This document shows positions 47,487 to 59,660 of a DNA stretch of 64,000 nt, in pieces. Made by a program: the position numbers and the translations under genes. The stretch lies in assembly GCF_000715075.1 (NCBI RefSeq), contig NC_134101.1, positions 140,630,237 to 140,694,236 on the forward strand. Direction: 5' to 3'. Under the pieces are notes generated by a model. It was not told the DNA's origin. It did not search any database and saw only the letters and a program-made list of their open reading frames with translations. Numbering within the stretch: position 1 is the stretch's first letter; every line of letters begins with the position of its first letter. This DNA comes from Nicotiana tabacum. Taxonomy: Eukaryota > Streptophyta > Magnoliopsida > Solanales > Solanaceae.

Positions 47487-49190
47487 CTCGAAAAGTTAGC
47501 ATTGCTAGCTTTGGAAATCAGTAGATTGTGGTTGCGATTTTATTGTAAAAAGCTTCACAAAAAAGCTAATATTCAACTTTTCATCACATATATGAAAGAT
47601 AGTTTTGTTGGTTCTAATTAATTTTGGCTTCATCGTTTTATTTAATTTTTTTTTCTTTGAGTTGTGTGGAATATTTGTTTTTCGAACTAGACTGAATTGA
47701 ATATTTGTTTCAGTGTCGGTTCAAGTTAAATTTAATTACCAAACTTTTACTCATGGCCTAAAACAATATATTCATTGATAGTTAAGTTTAAATCTTTTAG
47801 GAATCCATGTTAAAGTGACTTAAGACATAAATATTTTTGTTCAAAGGAAGACAGGATCATGGAATTTGTCTAATTTCTAAAATTTTAAAATTCGAGCTTT
47901 AGGAATTTTTTTGTCAAGATGTGTTAACTATTTAAAAGAGAAAGAAAGTAAACGTCAAAGTAATACCAAATTTTAGTTTAGTAGAGTAAACATCTTATAA
48001 AAATTTGAATTTGATTGATTAAATGAATTTTAATTCCTGTCAATACCGAAACTCGTATCTCTAATATTAGTTGTAGTGTTGGAGACGATCTTGGGATGTC
48101 CTAGAATGTAATTGTAGCATGTAAGAGTAATATTCAAGACATCCTTTCGATAATTTAGTTTAATTCAATCAAAGCTTCATGTTTAGTGAGTGTTCTATTA
48201 GAGTTCATATTTGTTCAACTAATTCAAATGAAAATCTATTTTAGTGTGAGATGCTTCAAGTTAGTATCTATTTCATATTGGATGATTTAAATTTTTGGGT
48301 AAAACAGTTTAAGTATTGTGGCCTACATAAAAATATGTTTAAAGCTAGCTCGTCTTTCATAATAGATCAAAGCTTCTCTTGTCTTAGTACTTGAGTTACC
48401 TGTTATTGTTCATCAAATTAATTTCAAGACGTAGAATATTGGTAATTTGTTCAGTTGTAAATAATTTTAAGGTTGATTAAGCTGTGAATAGTTATTTAAA
48501 TGATACACTTCCACAATAATTCTATATCCATAAATCATGAGCTCCCCACAACCTCAAATTACTTAAGGAAAAGAACTCTAAAATATAGTAGAAATACTTT
48601 AAATGTGCTTTTAATATTAGCCCATGTGTTCATACCTGAACCTTGGATTAATACGCTTAAATAGTAAAAGGATCGTGTGCGTATTCCAGCATCTCTATGC
48701 CTTTAAATTTAAAATAATTATGTTTTAACCATGTATACATTTCCGTACCTTAGTTTTAACATCTAACTTCAAAGAAGAATACCTTGTATGCTTACCGCAC
48801 CTAGTGAACACATAAAAAAATACAATAATTAATTAAGAGTTAATAGATAAGCCATAATCAATAAAATACAAGAATAGCTAAAAAATTTATTTAAGCCTTA
48901 CATTAGTCAAAGCGATCGTGCTAGAACCATGGGACTCGAAGAGTACCTTACACCTTCCTCTCGATCAACAAAATTCCTTACTCAGTCTTCTGTTTTCGTA
49001 GATCATGAATTAGGAGTCAAATCTTCCTTTTGATAGGGATTCAATAAAAGGTGACTTGGAACACCAAAACTCAATTCCAAGTGGCGACTCTAAAAAATAA
49101 ATAATCACTTTTTAAAACGTCACTTCAATTGGAAAAACTCTTCTAACTCAACCTCGTAATAGGGTTGCGTGGCAAGAAAGAGGTGTGACA
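47487..49190 (+). repeat. Tat-type LTR, right part
   Basis: AT-rich. The last 250 bases contain AAGGTGACTTGGAACACC, CCAAGTGGCGACTCT and end AAAGAGGTGTGACA, similar to the minus-strand LTR end at 61387-61560 and more distantly to the Ogre-like LTR ends at 28244 and 26872. A primer site follows. The left part may be cut by the Tekay-like element. Nothing coding. Confidence 0.65.
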
Positions 49191-49194
49191 GCTC

Positions 49195-49212
49195 TGGCGA
49201 AACTGAAGGGGA
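49195..49212 (+). other. Primer-binding site, TGGCGA type
   Basis: TGGCGAAACTGAAGGGGA, 4 bases after the LTR end. A decayed form of the TGGCGACTCTGC... site seen in Solanaceae Tat elements; tRNA not assigned. Confidence 0.6.
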
Positions 49213-51329
49213 CTAATTAATAAGAATTCGAGCTTTGTATATTGATTCTTGTTTGCCTTTTATCATGTTTTTGATGTTATTGTGTTTGGGAGCCTAATGT
49301 GCTATTTGTCGCTTATTTACCACTTTAATATTTATTTGATCTGCGATTTAAACTGTATCCTCTCCCGCACCCCTATGAGTCTTCTGATTGGTAGTTATGT
49401 TGTGTTTTCCTACCAGCATCACAAAAATTCTGTCTTGAGATAAATCCAGTTAGCCTACCAGCTTCTGGTTAAGGATTTAATCACACAAGTTTAGGTGGGA
49501 GAGCCATTAGCTAGCTAGTGTTGTTCTACTACTAGTGACGCTTGACACTTCTCGGCTCGGGTTGTCCACCCGGGTAAGCCATATCTAGATACCATCTCCT
49601 TTAAGATTTGAAAACTTAGAAGAACAAGTCACAAATAATGAATATCCCTAGTAGGCTACACTTTATTTGCATCATGTTCTTTGAACTTAGCGGGACTCGG
49701 CACAAGGGTTGGGCCCGTCTAGGAAAGGTACTAATTTTTCAGAACAACATGTTCATTTTTCTGTGCTACATGTAACATTATTTGGTAGGCTTTACTGAAA
49801 TGTTGACCGGCTTTAGGATAGATTGATTGAACAGGGAAGACAAAAAGAGAAAATTTCCTCAAAATTTGCTTAAAATATCTTTTCTTAAATAAAATTTTGA
49901 AGGGTTTTAATGTGTAAAATCACAATTTTTAAAATAATTTTTTTTATTTAAATCGAACTACGTGGGTCTGATTCTCACCGGATGTGAGATACGTATGCAA
50001 TCTTCATCGGGTCCGGCACCCAATTTCTAAAAAAAAAATATTGTCCTTTAATTCCTTCTTTTGAAGTCTTTCATTAAGACGTCAAATTCAAAAATTCAAA
50101 AATATATTTTCCACCTTTTTAGAAGTCTTGATCCCAAAAATTTAAAATTCAAAAAATATTTCTTTCTTTCAAAAATTACCAAATATGGAAATCCAAAGAT
50201 ATTTATTTCTTGTTTAGAAGTCATTCTTTCGAAAATTTTAAAACAAAAAAGAGATAGATAATTCAAAGTTGAAAAATATGTTCCTTGTTAGGAGCTTTTA
50301 AAATTAGATTTTTTTAAAAGTAAAAAAAAAAGAGTTAGTTTATTCATTTTATTCTTGATCTTCCCGAACTACACGAGATCTGATTCATGTCTCCACATGA
50401 TACGTAGGAAACCTACATCAGGTTAGATCGAATCATTTAAAAAAAAAGAGAATAAAGTGGTAAAAAAAGAAAAAAAAAGAAGAAAGAGTGTTTATTGTAA
50501 CATGATTGTTGTTTTGAAATAAAAGCTAGTTAAAGGTGGTCAGTTTGTTGGTTTGCAATGGCGAGTCACGCAAACAATCCAAGATCCCTCAGAAGTAAAA
50601 ACATCTTCTCAACAAATGGAACAAGCACCATTTTTGTTGATCCAACGTCACGAAAAGGCAAGTAGGCAAGTTAATAGTGACAGATAAAAAACAATAACAA
50701 ATGTGGGGTTGACTTTACCAGATTTGAGCAATAGGACATGGCCTGCTCGGGATGATTTGATGATGGAAAATTTGATCCAGCATTGAAAACCATAGTATCC
50801 ATTGCCGCGGCAGAAGAGAAACAAAAAAATGGGCGCCAACCTAGAAACAATCCCTATCAGACGGGAGTCTCGATAGCCGATCTTGCTATCTTACCTTCCA
50901 AGTTATTTCAGTGTGTAATTCGAATGTTTTTAGTTTACTGTCTTACATTCTGATGTAAATCCTTCTATCTTGTTTTCAAATATTCAAATAAATGAAATCA
51001 ATATTTCATCATCCATGAATGTCTCTTTTCTTAATCTTGTCACCTTTCTTATTCTCTTTTCAGTTCTGTAAATGCAGATTTTAAAACATGACATGCTTGC
51101 GGACTTCATGTCCAGATCCTAAATGCTATCAAATTTTGAAATAATTAACCAAGAATCATAATGTGTTGAAGGTAAGGCTTGTAAGAAAATAAACAAAGAC
51201 TTGAAACAAAAACGAGATTCCCTCTCTTCGGATAATTGTTGAAGCCGAGACCGCTGATGAACATTGATTCAAGACCCTATTGAAACATTGTCTTTAATTG
51301 ATGGAAAGTGATTGGACGGAAGCTGCCAT
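49213..51329 (+). other. Tat leader and deleted interior
   Basis: Non-coding leader of a Tat element. Two copies of a signature, CGAACTACGTGGGTCTGATT with GAGATACGTATGC (49954-49998) and CGAACTACACGAGATCTGAT with GATACGTAGG (50365-50408), separate A/T-rich imperfect repeats (50040-50330) built on TTCAAAAAT. No gag, RT or RNase H remains. The region to 51329 jumps straight to the integrase tail, implying a large internal deletion. Confidence 0.5.
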
Positions 51330-51592
51330 GAGCAGTTTTACAAAAAATAATGACTCATGCTTACAACAAAAAAAAAAACGTCCCAAGAAATTTTAAGTGG
51401 GGCATCTCGTCCTGAGACATATTCCCCCGCACCATGAAGAAGCTAAGGAAAAAATTGATCCAAATTGCAAAGGTCCATATATTGTAACAAGAGTATTGCC
51501 AAATGGAGCATTGTATTTAGGATACATTGAAGGAAATGTCCCCGAGACAACAGTCAACGCAGATGCAGTTAAAAATTACAATAATTAACTCA
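51330..51592 (+). pseudogene. Tat integrase C-terminal (GPY/F) remnant
   Basis: From 51397 the frame reads GHLVLRHIPPHHEEAKEKID, then KGPYIVTRVLPNGALYLGYI and VNADAVKNYNN, stop 51586-51588. It is the same module as 5239-5492 and 60122-60380, which follows the catalytic core and contacts DNA or chromatin. The core itself is missing. Confidence 0.75.
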
Positions 51593-51734
51593 TTACTTGG
51601 TGTTAACATTTTCTGATTGGCATGATAGAGGCTTTCTTTCTCGGTACCCAAACACTATGAACCCTATTGCAAACCCTTTGAGTCGGTTCCCTCTCTTTGG
51701 AATCTGGAAGTTATTATTAAAATCAGACCACAAA
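51593..51734 (+). other. Short 3' flank of the Tat remnant
   Basis: Unique-looking sequence after the GPY/F remnant; no motif seen. It ends where minus-strand LTR sequence starts. Confidence 0.35.
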
Positions 51735-52878
51735 CAACCCCTCAAATCCCCAATTTCAACTCTCTAATTTCAAACCCTAAACCCTAAAATTTAACTCTTA
51801 TTTTCTATAAATTTCTTGGAAAATCAGTAGAAAAAAACCATAATAACGAGTTTGAGTTGCAAAAATCTTAACTCCTTGAATCTCCCTTGAATACTCTCTC
51901 AAAAACCTCCCAAAAAGCTCAAATTATCGGATAAAATGGTGAAAGAATAGGCCAAAATCGCGATAGAAACCTTATATAGGTTCTAGCCCACGGTTTTCGC
52001 ACCTGCAGCCATTTCCTCACACCTGTGGACCTGCACTTGCGGTCCTAGGTGTGCATCTACGAGGATTCACTTAAAGCACCAAGCCGCACCTACGTTTCCT
52101 CTACCGCACTTGCGACATCAGAACTCCAAACGCCCAGCCGCATCTGCGGCTTCTCTATCGCTTTTGCGGGCCCGCACCTAAGGTTTTATGCACGTAGGTG
52201 AGGTTATGACAGATCCAGCAAACTTCAGATTTTTCTAAGTCCAATTCAACTTCCGTTAACTACCCGAAACTCATTCGAGACCCCCGGGACTTCAACCAAA
52301 TATGCCAACCAATCCTAAAACATCATACAAACTTATTCTCATCCTTGAATCACATCAAACTATGCTAAAACCACAAATCACTCTCTAATCCAAGACTAGG
52401 GATTCCCAAAACATCCAAATTCCGCTTTTGATCAAAAAGCCTATCAAACCTCGTCCAAATGACATGAAATTCTGCACACACGTCCCAAATAACACAACGG
52501 GCCTACTCTAACTTCTGGAATTCCATTTCAACCCCGATATCTAAATCTCACTATCGAACCGGAGACTTTGAAAATTTGACTTTCGGCGTTTCAAGCCTAA
52601 TTAAGCTACGGATCTCCAAAACACAATCTGAACACTCCCCTAAGCCCAAAATCACTCAACAGAGCTAACGAAATTGACGAAATGGCCGTCTACATACTGC
52701 TCCGACTACCGTTCAAATTCTAAAGCTTAAACTCTTATTTAGAGACCAAGTGTCCCAAAATACTCCGAAGCTCAAAACGAATCCTCCCAACAACTCACAA
52801 TAGCAGAAAATAATATGCGGAGTGCGGTTAATGGGGAACAGGGCATTAATTTTTAAAATGACCGGCCTGGTCATTACA
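51735..52878 (-). repeat. LTR in minus orientation
   Basis: The minus strand starts TGTAATGACCAGGCCGGTCA (plus 52878 downward). From 51980 to 52200 it has dyads such as CACCTGCAG, GCACTTGCG and CATCTGCGG, like other gypsy LTRs here. The far end is approximate; no matching 5-bp duplication was found, so it may be truncated or solo. No ORF. Confidence 0.65.
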
Positions 52879-53055
52879 TGAATCATAGTGGCTCATAAAT
52901 TATACTACCAATCCTCGGGGTAGCTTTTTTAAATTCTAATGCAGTTTTATTAATATATTGATTATTTCTCAGTTTACTATTAACTTACATTGTTTGACTT
53001 ACCTAGCGGGCGGGTTATGTACCATCACGACATTGGTGGGATTTAGGGTCGTGAC
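52879..53055 (+). repeat. Patchwork: Tat RT scrap and chromovirus LTR end
   Basis: 52884-52916 matches the RT leader of the Ogre-like element (2428-2459, CATAGTGGCTCATAAATT). 52985-53055 reads like the right end of a + strand chromovirus LTR (TACCTAGCGGGCGGGTTATG to GGTCGTGACA). Both are short. Confidence 0.45.
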
Positions 53056-53927
53056 ATAAATATAACCTTTAGCATTTTATTTGGTACTTAAGGCACATAA
53101 ATCACAACCATAACCATTTCTCATTTGAAAACCTTAACATAATATTTGCAGTTCATTTAAAAAAATAACTTCGTGTTTATATCCTTTGGAAAACTATATC
53201 ATCATATTCATTTGCAATTATTATTTGAAACCCATGAAGTCATGTTCATGTTCTTTGGAAAGCTTGAACAACATGTTTGTTTCCTTTTAAAACTTCAAAC
53301 ATTTTTTATTATTTTCATCATATGAAGCGTATCAGTTAAAATTTTTACATTTAAGGAAGACATGGATAGTGTGTAATTACTCGTCACGCACAATTATACA
53401 ATAACAATTTAAAAGCTATTTAGTCATGTAAACGCATTTTGAATACATGAAATTTAGGAGAAAATGATTCTATGGAAGAGTTCGACTCAATATATCTTTA
53501 AATGTTATTCTAGCTATCAGTAACTTCATTTATTTCATACAACCCAACGAGATTTAATCAACATTAAGCAACTTACTTAAATTAATAAACATCCCTTGTT
53601 ATGTATCTCATTTCAACTAGATTCACTAGTTAGCCAAATTTCATCCAATTTACCATTTTGGATCATTTGGTGCAAACTAATCCCACTAGCCTCATTCATT
53701 GTCTTTAATGAATTAATATCATCGTTAAAGACCAATTCATTATTCATTATCTTCCTTACAAGACCCAACAACCACCATTTATACCCATTAATAGAGTGTT
53801 TACCTCGAAAAAAGTGAATAACAATTAATGGTGATTTTTGGTTTTAATAATATGTGATTTATTCCAATACTAGTGAATATACAAGTAATATTAGGTTTAA
53901 ATAAGAAAATTTGATGAACCAAACCAG
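53056..53927 (+). other. AT-rich sequence, nothing recognised
   Basis: No coding, RNA or repeat signal I can support. Short TTTGGAAA(A/G)C phrases recur at 53187 and 53256. It may be decayed LTR sequence. Confidence 0.4.
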
Positions 53928-54545
53928 TGTTGTTAGAGCAATGGGGACCTCGTGCTCGATTATCTCGGGGGCCTCGGGGTGTGTTAAGAGCAAATAAAGT
54001 ATGAACAATGAAGTAAAAATAATAAAGCTGAAGAACAATTGTGGAGTACCGTAAACGAGAAAATTAGAGTAGAATGTTCTATTGGAGTGAATGAGATATC
54101 TTTACAAATGATTGGAGTCTCCTCTATATAAGAGGGGAAAACCCTAATACGGTGCATTCCCAATTATGGTCCTCCCATTGAGTCGGTCTTAGAGCTGCTA
54201 CATCAGATTGAATGACGGATGGAAGGGTGTTCCGGTCTGTGGTAAAGAATTCTATTGGTACAGTTGTATAACAACCTAGTACGAACTCGTACTATTTCGT
54301 AAAAATTTTATCCCTTAATTTATGCCCTAATACACGTGTCCTTGAGAAATTCCTTCTCTTTCTTAAGTGTCATCGAAATTGTGCTGCCCTCGAGGCAGAT
54401 CATGACAGTTCTGCAATTTACTCCCTCGAGGTATGCATTTTCCAGTCAGATCTGGTTTTTACTTCGTGATACCCCGAACTTGATCTCAGGGTACCGTTAA
54501 GATAAGAAACGATCGTATTCTTAGATTGAAAAGATAAGAAACGAT
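53928..54545 (-). repeat. 3' LTR of the minus-strand Tat element
   Basis: On the minus strand the purine tract CTAAGAAACGCGGGGACTA (plus about 54565-54547) leads into the LTR. A TATA box lies in CCTCTTATATAGAGG (plus 54121-54135), followed by CATTTGTAAAGATATCTCA. It ends GCTCTAACAACA at about 53928. Near 54498-54590 a 25-27 bp phrase (TTAGATTGAAAAGATAAGAA) recurs, blurring the LTR start. Confidence 0.6.
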
Positions 54546-54753
54546 AGTCCCCGCGTTTCTTAGATTGAAAAGATAAGAAACGATCGGATTCTCGCCCCTT
54601 CGATGTCCTAATCATGATGCCAGTCTAGTGAAGTTAGCGGTCCGTGTGACTGAAAAGTCGGGCAAAGTTACGCCTACACAGTTTTCGAAAAGCCTTTAAT
54701 TAAAGAAGGCTATTTGTCGTCAGTTTAGCTTCTCCAACACGCTTAGACAACCT

Positions 54754-54763
54754 CTACAAATAC
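54754..54763 (+). promoter_or_regulatory. TATA-like box upstream of the antisense gene
   Basis: CTACAAATAC, one change from CTATAAATAC, lies 141 bases before the presumed start and is followed by a pyrimidine-rich leader. Confidence 0.35.
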
Positions 54764-54894
54764 TTCAATCCATCTTTCTTAAAACTTTTACTTTTACAAT
54801 ATCATCAAATCCTCTTTGCAATTATTCCTTCCTTGTGCCCATTTCTTAACTAGCTCCTTCTCCTTCTTTAGAATTTTCACAACAAACTGGCAAA

Positions 54895-57468
54895 TACTTC
54901 TAAGACAGTTCCATAAAAAGAGAAGGCCTCTTCGTCTTCACGCCTATCGAAGAACAAAATAGTGGTACCTCCTCGCATTGAGGGGCTTTATGATACGTCC
55001 TCCGATGTCAAGGTCGACAAGCCTGCTTCGGTTCCAGGACGATGTGAACCCATATCTCGGTATATTTTCTTAATAACCAAACTCAAACAAGTGAAGGCAG
55101 ATTGTCGTTGGGGATATGAAGAACACGCGGAGATCCCTTCACCTGATGAGGATATTACTACGCACAAAGCGGGGTACCTGAGGTATACACATATCCATTT
55201 ACCTTAGGTCCTGTAAATCCTTCTTTGCCCTGTCCAGACCCAGTGATCCTCGATTTCTGTAGACAATACCAAGTGGCACTCGGCCAAATTTATCCTTCAT
55301 TCTAGCGGATTGTTCACCTAATTAGGTACATTTTGAGCAAAGTCGAGGGGATGTATTTTACTGTTGACCATCTGATCAGATTATACAGCCCTCGTTTCTA
55401 TCTAGGTTGTCTGACAAAATTGCAACATCAATCTCCAAAAGTATTTCTTTGCTAGCATCGATGAGGATAAAGATCGAGGGTGGATGAGTCTCTTTATTCA
55501 AGTCAGGACCTCCGACTTGATTCCCACTAAAAAAATGCCGTTACCCGAGGAATGGAATACGAAGTGTAAGTACAGACCTATTGAGCATGTTTCATTACTT
55601 AGACATTTTCCTTTTCCTTTTAAACTAACTCTCTTTTGATGATGCAACCGTTGATTGGTATCTAGGTGCGATTGTGGACCTCCGGGATGGGTTTGGCAAC
55701 TAGCTTCCACTTTCATATATGCCGAGCGCGTCTGGAACGATTTTGCCAAAGGCTGATGGGAGGCCAAAAACCACGGTGAGTCCTTAGTATTTGCATATTT
55801 AAATCCCTTAGTGAAATACTCCTCGGGCAATATACCTAACTTTACACTTGTGCAGGTCTCGGAGATGTTGTTTCGATAAGGCTTCCCCCACCTAGCGAGG
55901 GAGAGACCCAAAAAACCGCCAAGGACAAGAAAAGAAGGAAAGGATCACCGGCAGAGTCCCCGAAGAGAAAAAAGTACAAGCTTAAAAAACCTAGGGCCAA
56001 TATGGTGACCTTGACTCCGAAAAATGTTTCATGTTTTCGTGCTGAGAACGAAGAGAGAGATGAGGCTGGGGACGGATATGCTCACTCGTTAATAAGTCGG
56101 AGAGGAGGAGGTACCGATCCTTCAAAGGTTTTTGAGTCGTAGGCCACTGAAGCGGTTCAACCTCAAGCTGAGGAAGTTCCCAGGGGAGCTAGAACAAGTT
56201 TCTCCAACCGACTAGTGGAAAGAAAGTGCCCCGTCCTGAAGGGAACTTGGTCGATGAACTCAGAGAACCCAGCCCTGAGGTTCCTCAAAGGTAGGAGAAG
56301 GCCTCGATTGAGCCGGTCAGGGTGATTGACGTGAATGACTCTCAACCGGGCTTATCATTTTTGAGAGGCAAATACGGGATGCCCAAGATACGAAGACTCC
56401 TTATGTGGGAACATCCCACGGGGAGAATGAAATTTTTGGTGAATTCCTTTCAATGATCGAGGAGGGCCCCGACCTTGATGCCTCGTCCATAATCAAAGAG
56501 GCCGAGAAGCTTCAAAAGTAGGTAAAGTTTGACTTGAAAACTATATTTAAAGTTAGGTTCTTGCTTTTCTGACCTCCTTCCTTTATGTTTAGTCTGCAAT
56601 GCTCTTTGATCATGCTTTTTCCAAGTCTCGGGCTGAGCTTGCCTAATGTGAAGACGAGGTCAGGAAGCTTATGTCAGAGATGGGCGGACACAAGGCTTTC
56701 TGTGCCAAAAGAGAGGGTGAACTCAATGATCTTCAAGTAACTTCGGTGAAAGCTTCCAAAGAGCGGACCGAGCTCGTTGAAAAGGTAATATAGCCTTCGT
56801 GGGCGCATTTTGTACTTGTTTGTTTTGGTGTCTAATGTTCCACCTTTGCAGTTCCAGGAGAAGGTCGACTTGGTGGAGCAACTTCGAGAGGAGGTTAAAA
56901 TCAAAGAGGATATAGCCCTCGTGTAGAAGCATAGTATGAATTGCTTGGCCTCTGAAAAAGACAGTCTTCGGGAATAGCTAGCTCAGGTGAGTGCCATCTT
57001 CGAGTACAAAAGAGGAGGGCCGTAGATTTAAGGAGCTTAATACTGAGACGACCACTAAGTTGTTTAAGGTTAAGTCCGAGGTTGATGCTTTCATGTCTTC
57101 ATATCGAACTGATCCTGCAGCTGCCAATACTCGTGCTAGGGAGATATCTACTGCAGTCGAGCTTAACTTATCCTACACCGCCAATCATGCTCGGCTATAA
57201 TCTCGGAGGAAAACTCTCGATGAAGTGCATGCCAAAGGCTTTGACCTTTCTGCAAAAATTGAGAAGGTGAAGGCTTTGGAAAAAGAGGTAGCTACATTAC
57301 TCTCGACTGATGAAGATTCTGTCAGTGGCTACGTGAGTGAGGAGGACAAAGATGAAGTTCTCGAGGGGGGAGAGGCCCCCAAAAACCAGGCTGACGAAGG
57401 TCAGACCACCGAAGATGTTAGTTTCGGTGGATGCTGCCTACGAACGAGTGACCCCGACAGTAGACTAG
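54895..57468 (+). pseudogene. Antisense intron-containing gene: PF04195-like domain, basic cluster, coiled coil
   Basis: Runs opposite to the element's integrase. Proposed exons: 54895-55565, 55666-55775, 55856-56521, 56593-56784, 56852-57468; introns GTAAGT/TCTAG, GTGAGT/TGCAG, GTAAAG/TTTAG, GTAATA/TGCAG. Exon 1: VVPPRIEGLYDTSSD, LRYTHIHLP/VYTYPFTLGPVNPS (frameshift), DHLIRLYSPRFYLG, SIDEDKDRGWMSLFIQVRTS: the putative gypsy-type transposon domain. Exon 3 has a bipartite basic cluster, KDKKRRKG and PKRKKYKLKKPR (55920-55990), a likely nuclear signal. Exons 4-5 form a long charged coiled coil (KVDLVEQLREEVK, TAVELNLSYTANHARL) ending in a Glu/Asp-rich tail and TAG 57466-57468. The start ATG seems lost (ACT at 54895). 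Many stops, mostly from CAG, CGA or TGG. Function unknown. Confidence 0.7.
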
Positions 57469-57968
57469 GTCCTATTTTATTTATTTATTTATTTATTTTA
57501 TGTAAAGGCTCCATAGGGGAGTTTTGTAAACGTGTTTTGTGAATACAAAGTAGATTTTGTTTCAACCTTGGTTTGTGAAGAATCTCATTTTCCTTTGTTT
57601 ATAGAAAATTCACTTGTACAACCCAAATTATCAGCCTGAGTGTTGGTTCGATCATAGAACGCAATGAACCCTTAGGTTCTTTACTGATAAACATGATACC
57701 TCTTGAGGTCTTAGGTAATTCTTGACCTTAGATCAAGTTTGTAAGGACGTAACCTTTGGGACCGAGTTGAATGAGAACGATATCTTAGAGTAAGAAATGA
57801 TTTGGACCTCGATTTTCTCGAGCCTTCTAGGATGACATCATACCCGTGACGTAGGTGCTTAAAGTGACTGGAAATGTCATGGCAGTGCTCTTCCCTTGAA
57901 CATCAAAGGCACACCAGTGTCGGTCGGCCACTTGCGCTGCCGATCCGTCACGATCTGTCACCGCCTTT
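57469..57968 (+). other. 3' untranslated region of the antisense gene
   Basis: Contains TTTA repeats (57475-57500), GAATACAAAGTAGATTTTG and AACCCTTAGGTTCTTTACTG. The same order recurs after the reduced copy (58524-58770), so the stretch was duplicated along with the gene. No ORF. Confidence 0.5.
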
Positions 57969-58640
57969 CTATAAATACGAGGCTATCCGATTTGAACGAA
58001 GATTGTGTTCATTCACCATTTTTACTCTCGTTCTTTCCCCTCTTTATTTTTTCGTCTAATCATCTACTTCCATGATTCAAAACTTGTGAACTCTTGGTCA
58101 CATGGTAGCAACTTTGGCAGTTACGCCAAGGCTTTTCTTTTCGAAGCTTCGATTCGAAGCAATGAAAAAGGGGCACAAAACCTTTCCGGTATCAAGAGAT
58201 ATTCGACCTTTTCCTTGTCGCTCATCTCTCTTAACTTCAACCTGGTGCGACATTTCATTCCTTCTGCTTTCCATGGAGTGAGGTGGTACTATCATCTACT
58301 AAATTTTGCATCACACACCGGTACAACGTCTTAGGGAGTGGCTTTATAATAGTTGTGCTAACAAGACCCATATTTTCAAATCTTTTAACTAGGCCAAAAT
58401 TTTCCCCGCATGTTAAAAGTTTTTGCTCTTTGATAGGCTATAGCCTTTTCTTCATCTATTATTGTCTTGGAGGACGTTCCCGAAGGCCCTGTTCTCGAGG
58501 ATGTGGCCCTAAAAGTAGATTAGGTTCTTAGTGTTGTTTTGCTTCCCTGTTCCTGTGTAAGGACTCTTCGTGGGCATTGTAAATACATTTTGTAACTATC
58601 TCTTGGAAATAAAAAATGATTTTATTTTTGTCTCATCTTT
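57969..58640 (+). pseudogene. Reduced tandem copy of the antisense gene
   Basis: CTATAAATAC at 57969-57978 and a T/C-rich leader (58005-58060) resemble the upstream region of the main gene. A short acidic terminal exon follows (LEDVPEGPVLEDVALKVD, TAG 58521-58523), then a 3' region matching 57470-57740 (GATTTTATTTTTGTC, TTGAAAATTCCATCT, CCCTTAGGTTTCTAACCGAT). The domain and coiled-coil exons are missing. The middle (58080-58440) shows nothing recognisable. Confidence 0.5.
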
Positions 58641-59660
58641 GGCTTGTGTTGAATCTTTTTCATATTTGTTGAAAATTCCATCTTATAATTTAAATGACCG
58701 GTTCGAGTTCTAGTTTGGGTCATGACGGCCCTTAGGTTTCTAACCGATCAATGTAATTCACTATCCCTTAGATTTCGTGGATAGTCACCCAGTGAGAATT
58801 TTCTCAATCTCGGGTAGCCCTTGGGCTTAGTGGTTGAGTGAGTACATGCTCAGACTCGAAATAAAGTTAGCCCTTAGGCTTTGTGGATAGTCCTTGAGTG
58901 AGAATTTTCCGAACTCTGGTAGCCCTTGGGCTTGGTGGTCGAGTGAGTACTTGCTCGAACTCGAAATAAAGTAAACCCTTAGTGTTTTTTATATTGGCCC
59001 TTAGGCAATTATACATCGGCCCTTAGTCTCTTTAAGTTGGGGCGATTCGGCCTACAAAATGGCTATAATTTTTCCCTCTTTTCGGCTAAAAAACTTAGTG
59101 AGTGTTTTGTATGCCTTAGCATGTGTTTTTTGTACCCGTTTGGGTTTTTCGTAGGTTTTATTGATTAGAACCTCGTTTGTTTTAATTTGATATGCAATAT
59201 TAATCGAATACCTCTTAAGGTTTTTTCGAAGCCTAATGTTATCGAAACCTTTGCATTATTCAAGGGCTAATTATATCGAAGTACCTTATAATTTGCTTTT
59301 GCCGAGGGTAACCTGATTTAACTAGTTTTTTCGAAGTATATGAAGGCCTTTTAGTTTTATGGCGGAAGTCAGAAGTCTCTGAGCCGCATTATTTTGGCCG
59401 TTGCCTTTTCATATGACCGTAGTATTAAATATGGCCGTAGCCTTTAGTCCCTAAGTGTGATGGCCTTGGCCTTAATATCGAGGGGATGCCTCTTTGAGGT
59501 ATTGTGAGTTCGAGTGTTCCTCTTTGAGGTCTTATAAGTTTTAGTGTTCCTCTTCGAGGTCTTATAATTTTGATTGTTTGATGACTCGATTTGTCGATTG
59601 TCGGTGACAGTCCCCGAGTATTCGGGTGCATTCGGGGTTTTAGCCCTTGAGTCGTTAAAT
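58641..59660 (+). repeat. Repeats in the 3' region of the minus-strand Tat element
   Basis: Two copies of a 107-bp unit (58764-58870, 58871-58977: CCCTTAG(A/G)(T/C)TT, GTGAGAATTTTC, GAGTGAGTAC, GAACTCGAAATAAAGT-like). Three 30-bp units at about 59489-59580 (CCTCTT(T/C)GAGGTCTTATAA). Further loose GGCCCTTAGGC and TTTCGAAG phrases. No gene. Confidence 0.7.
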
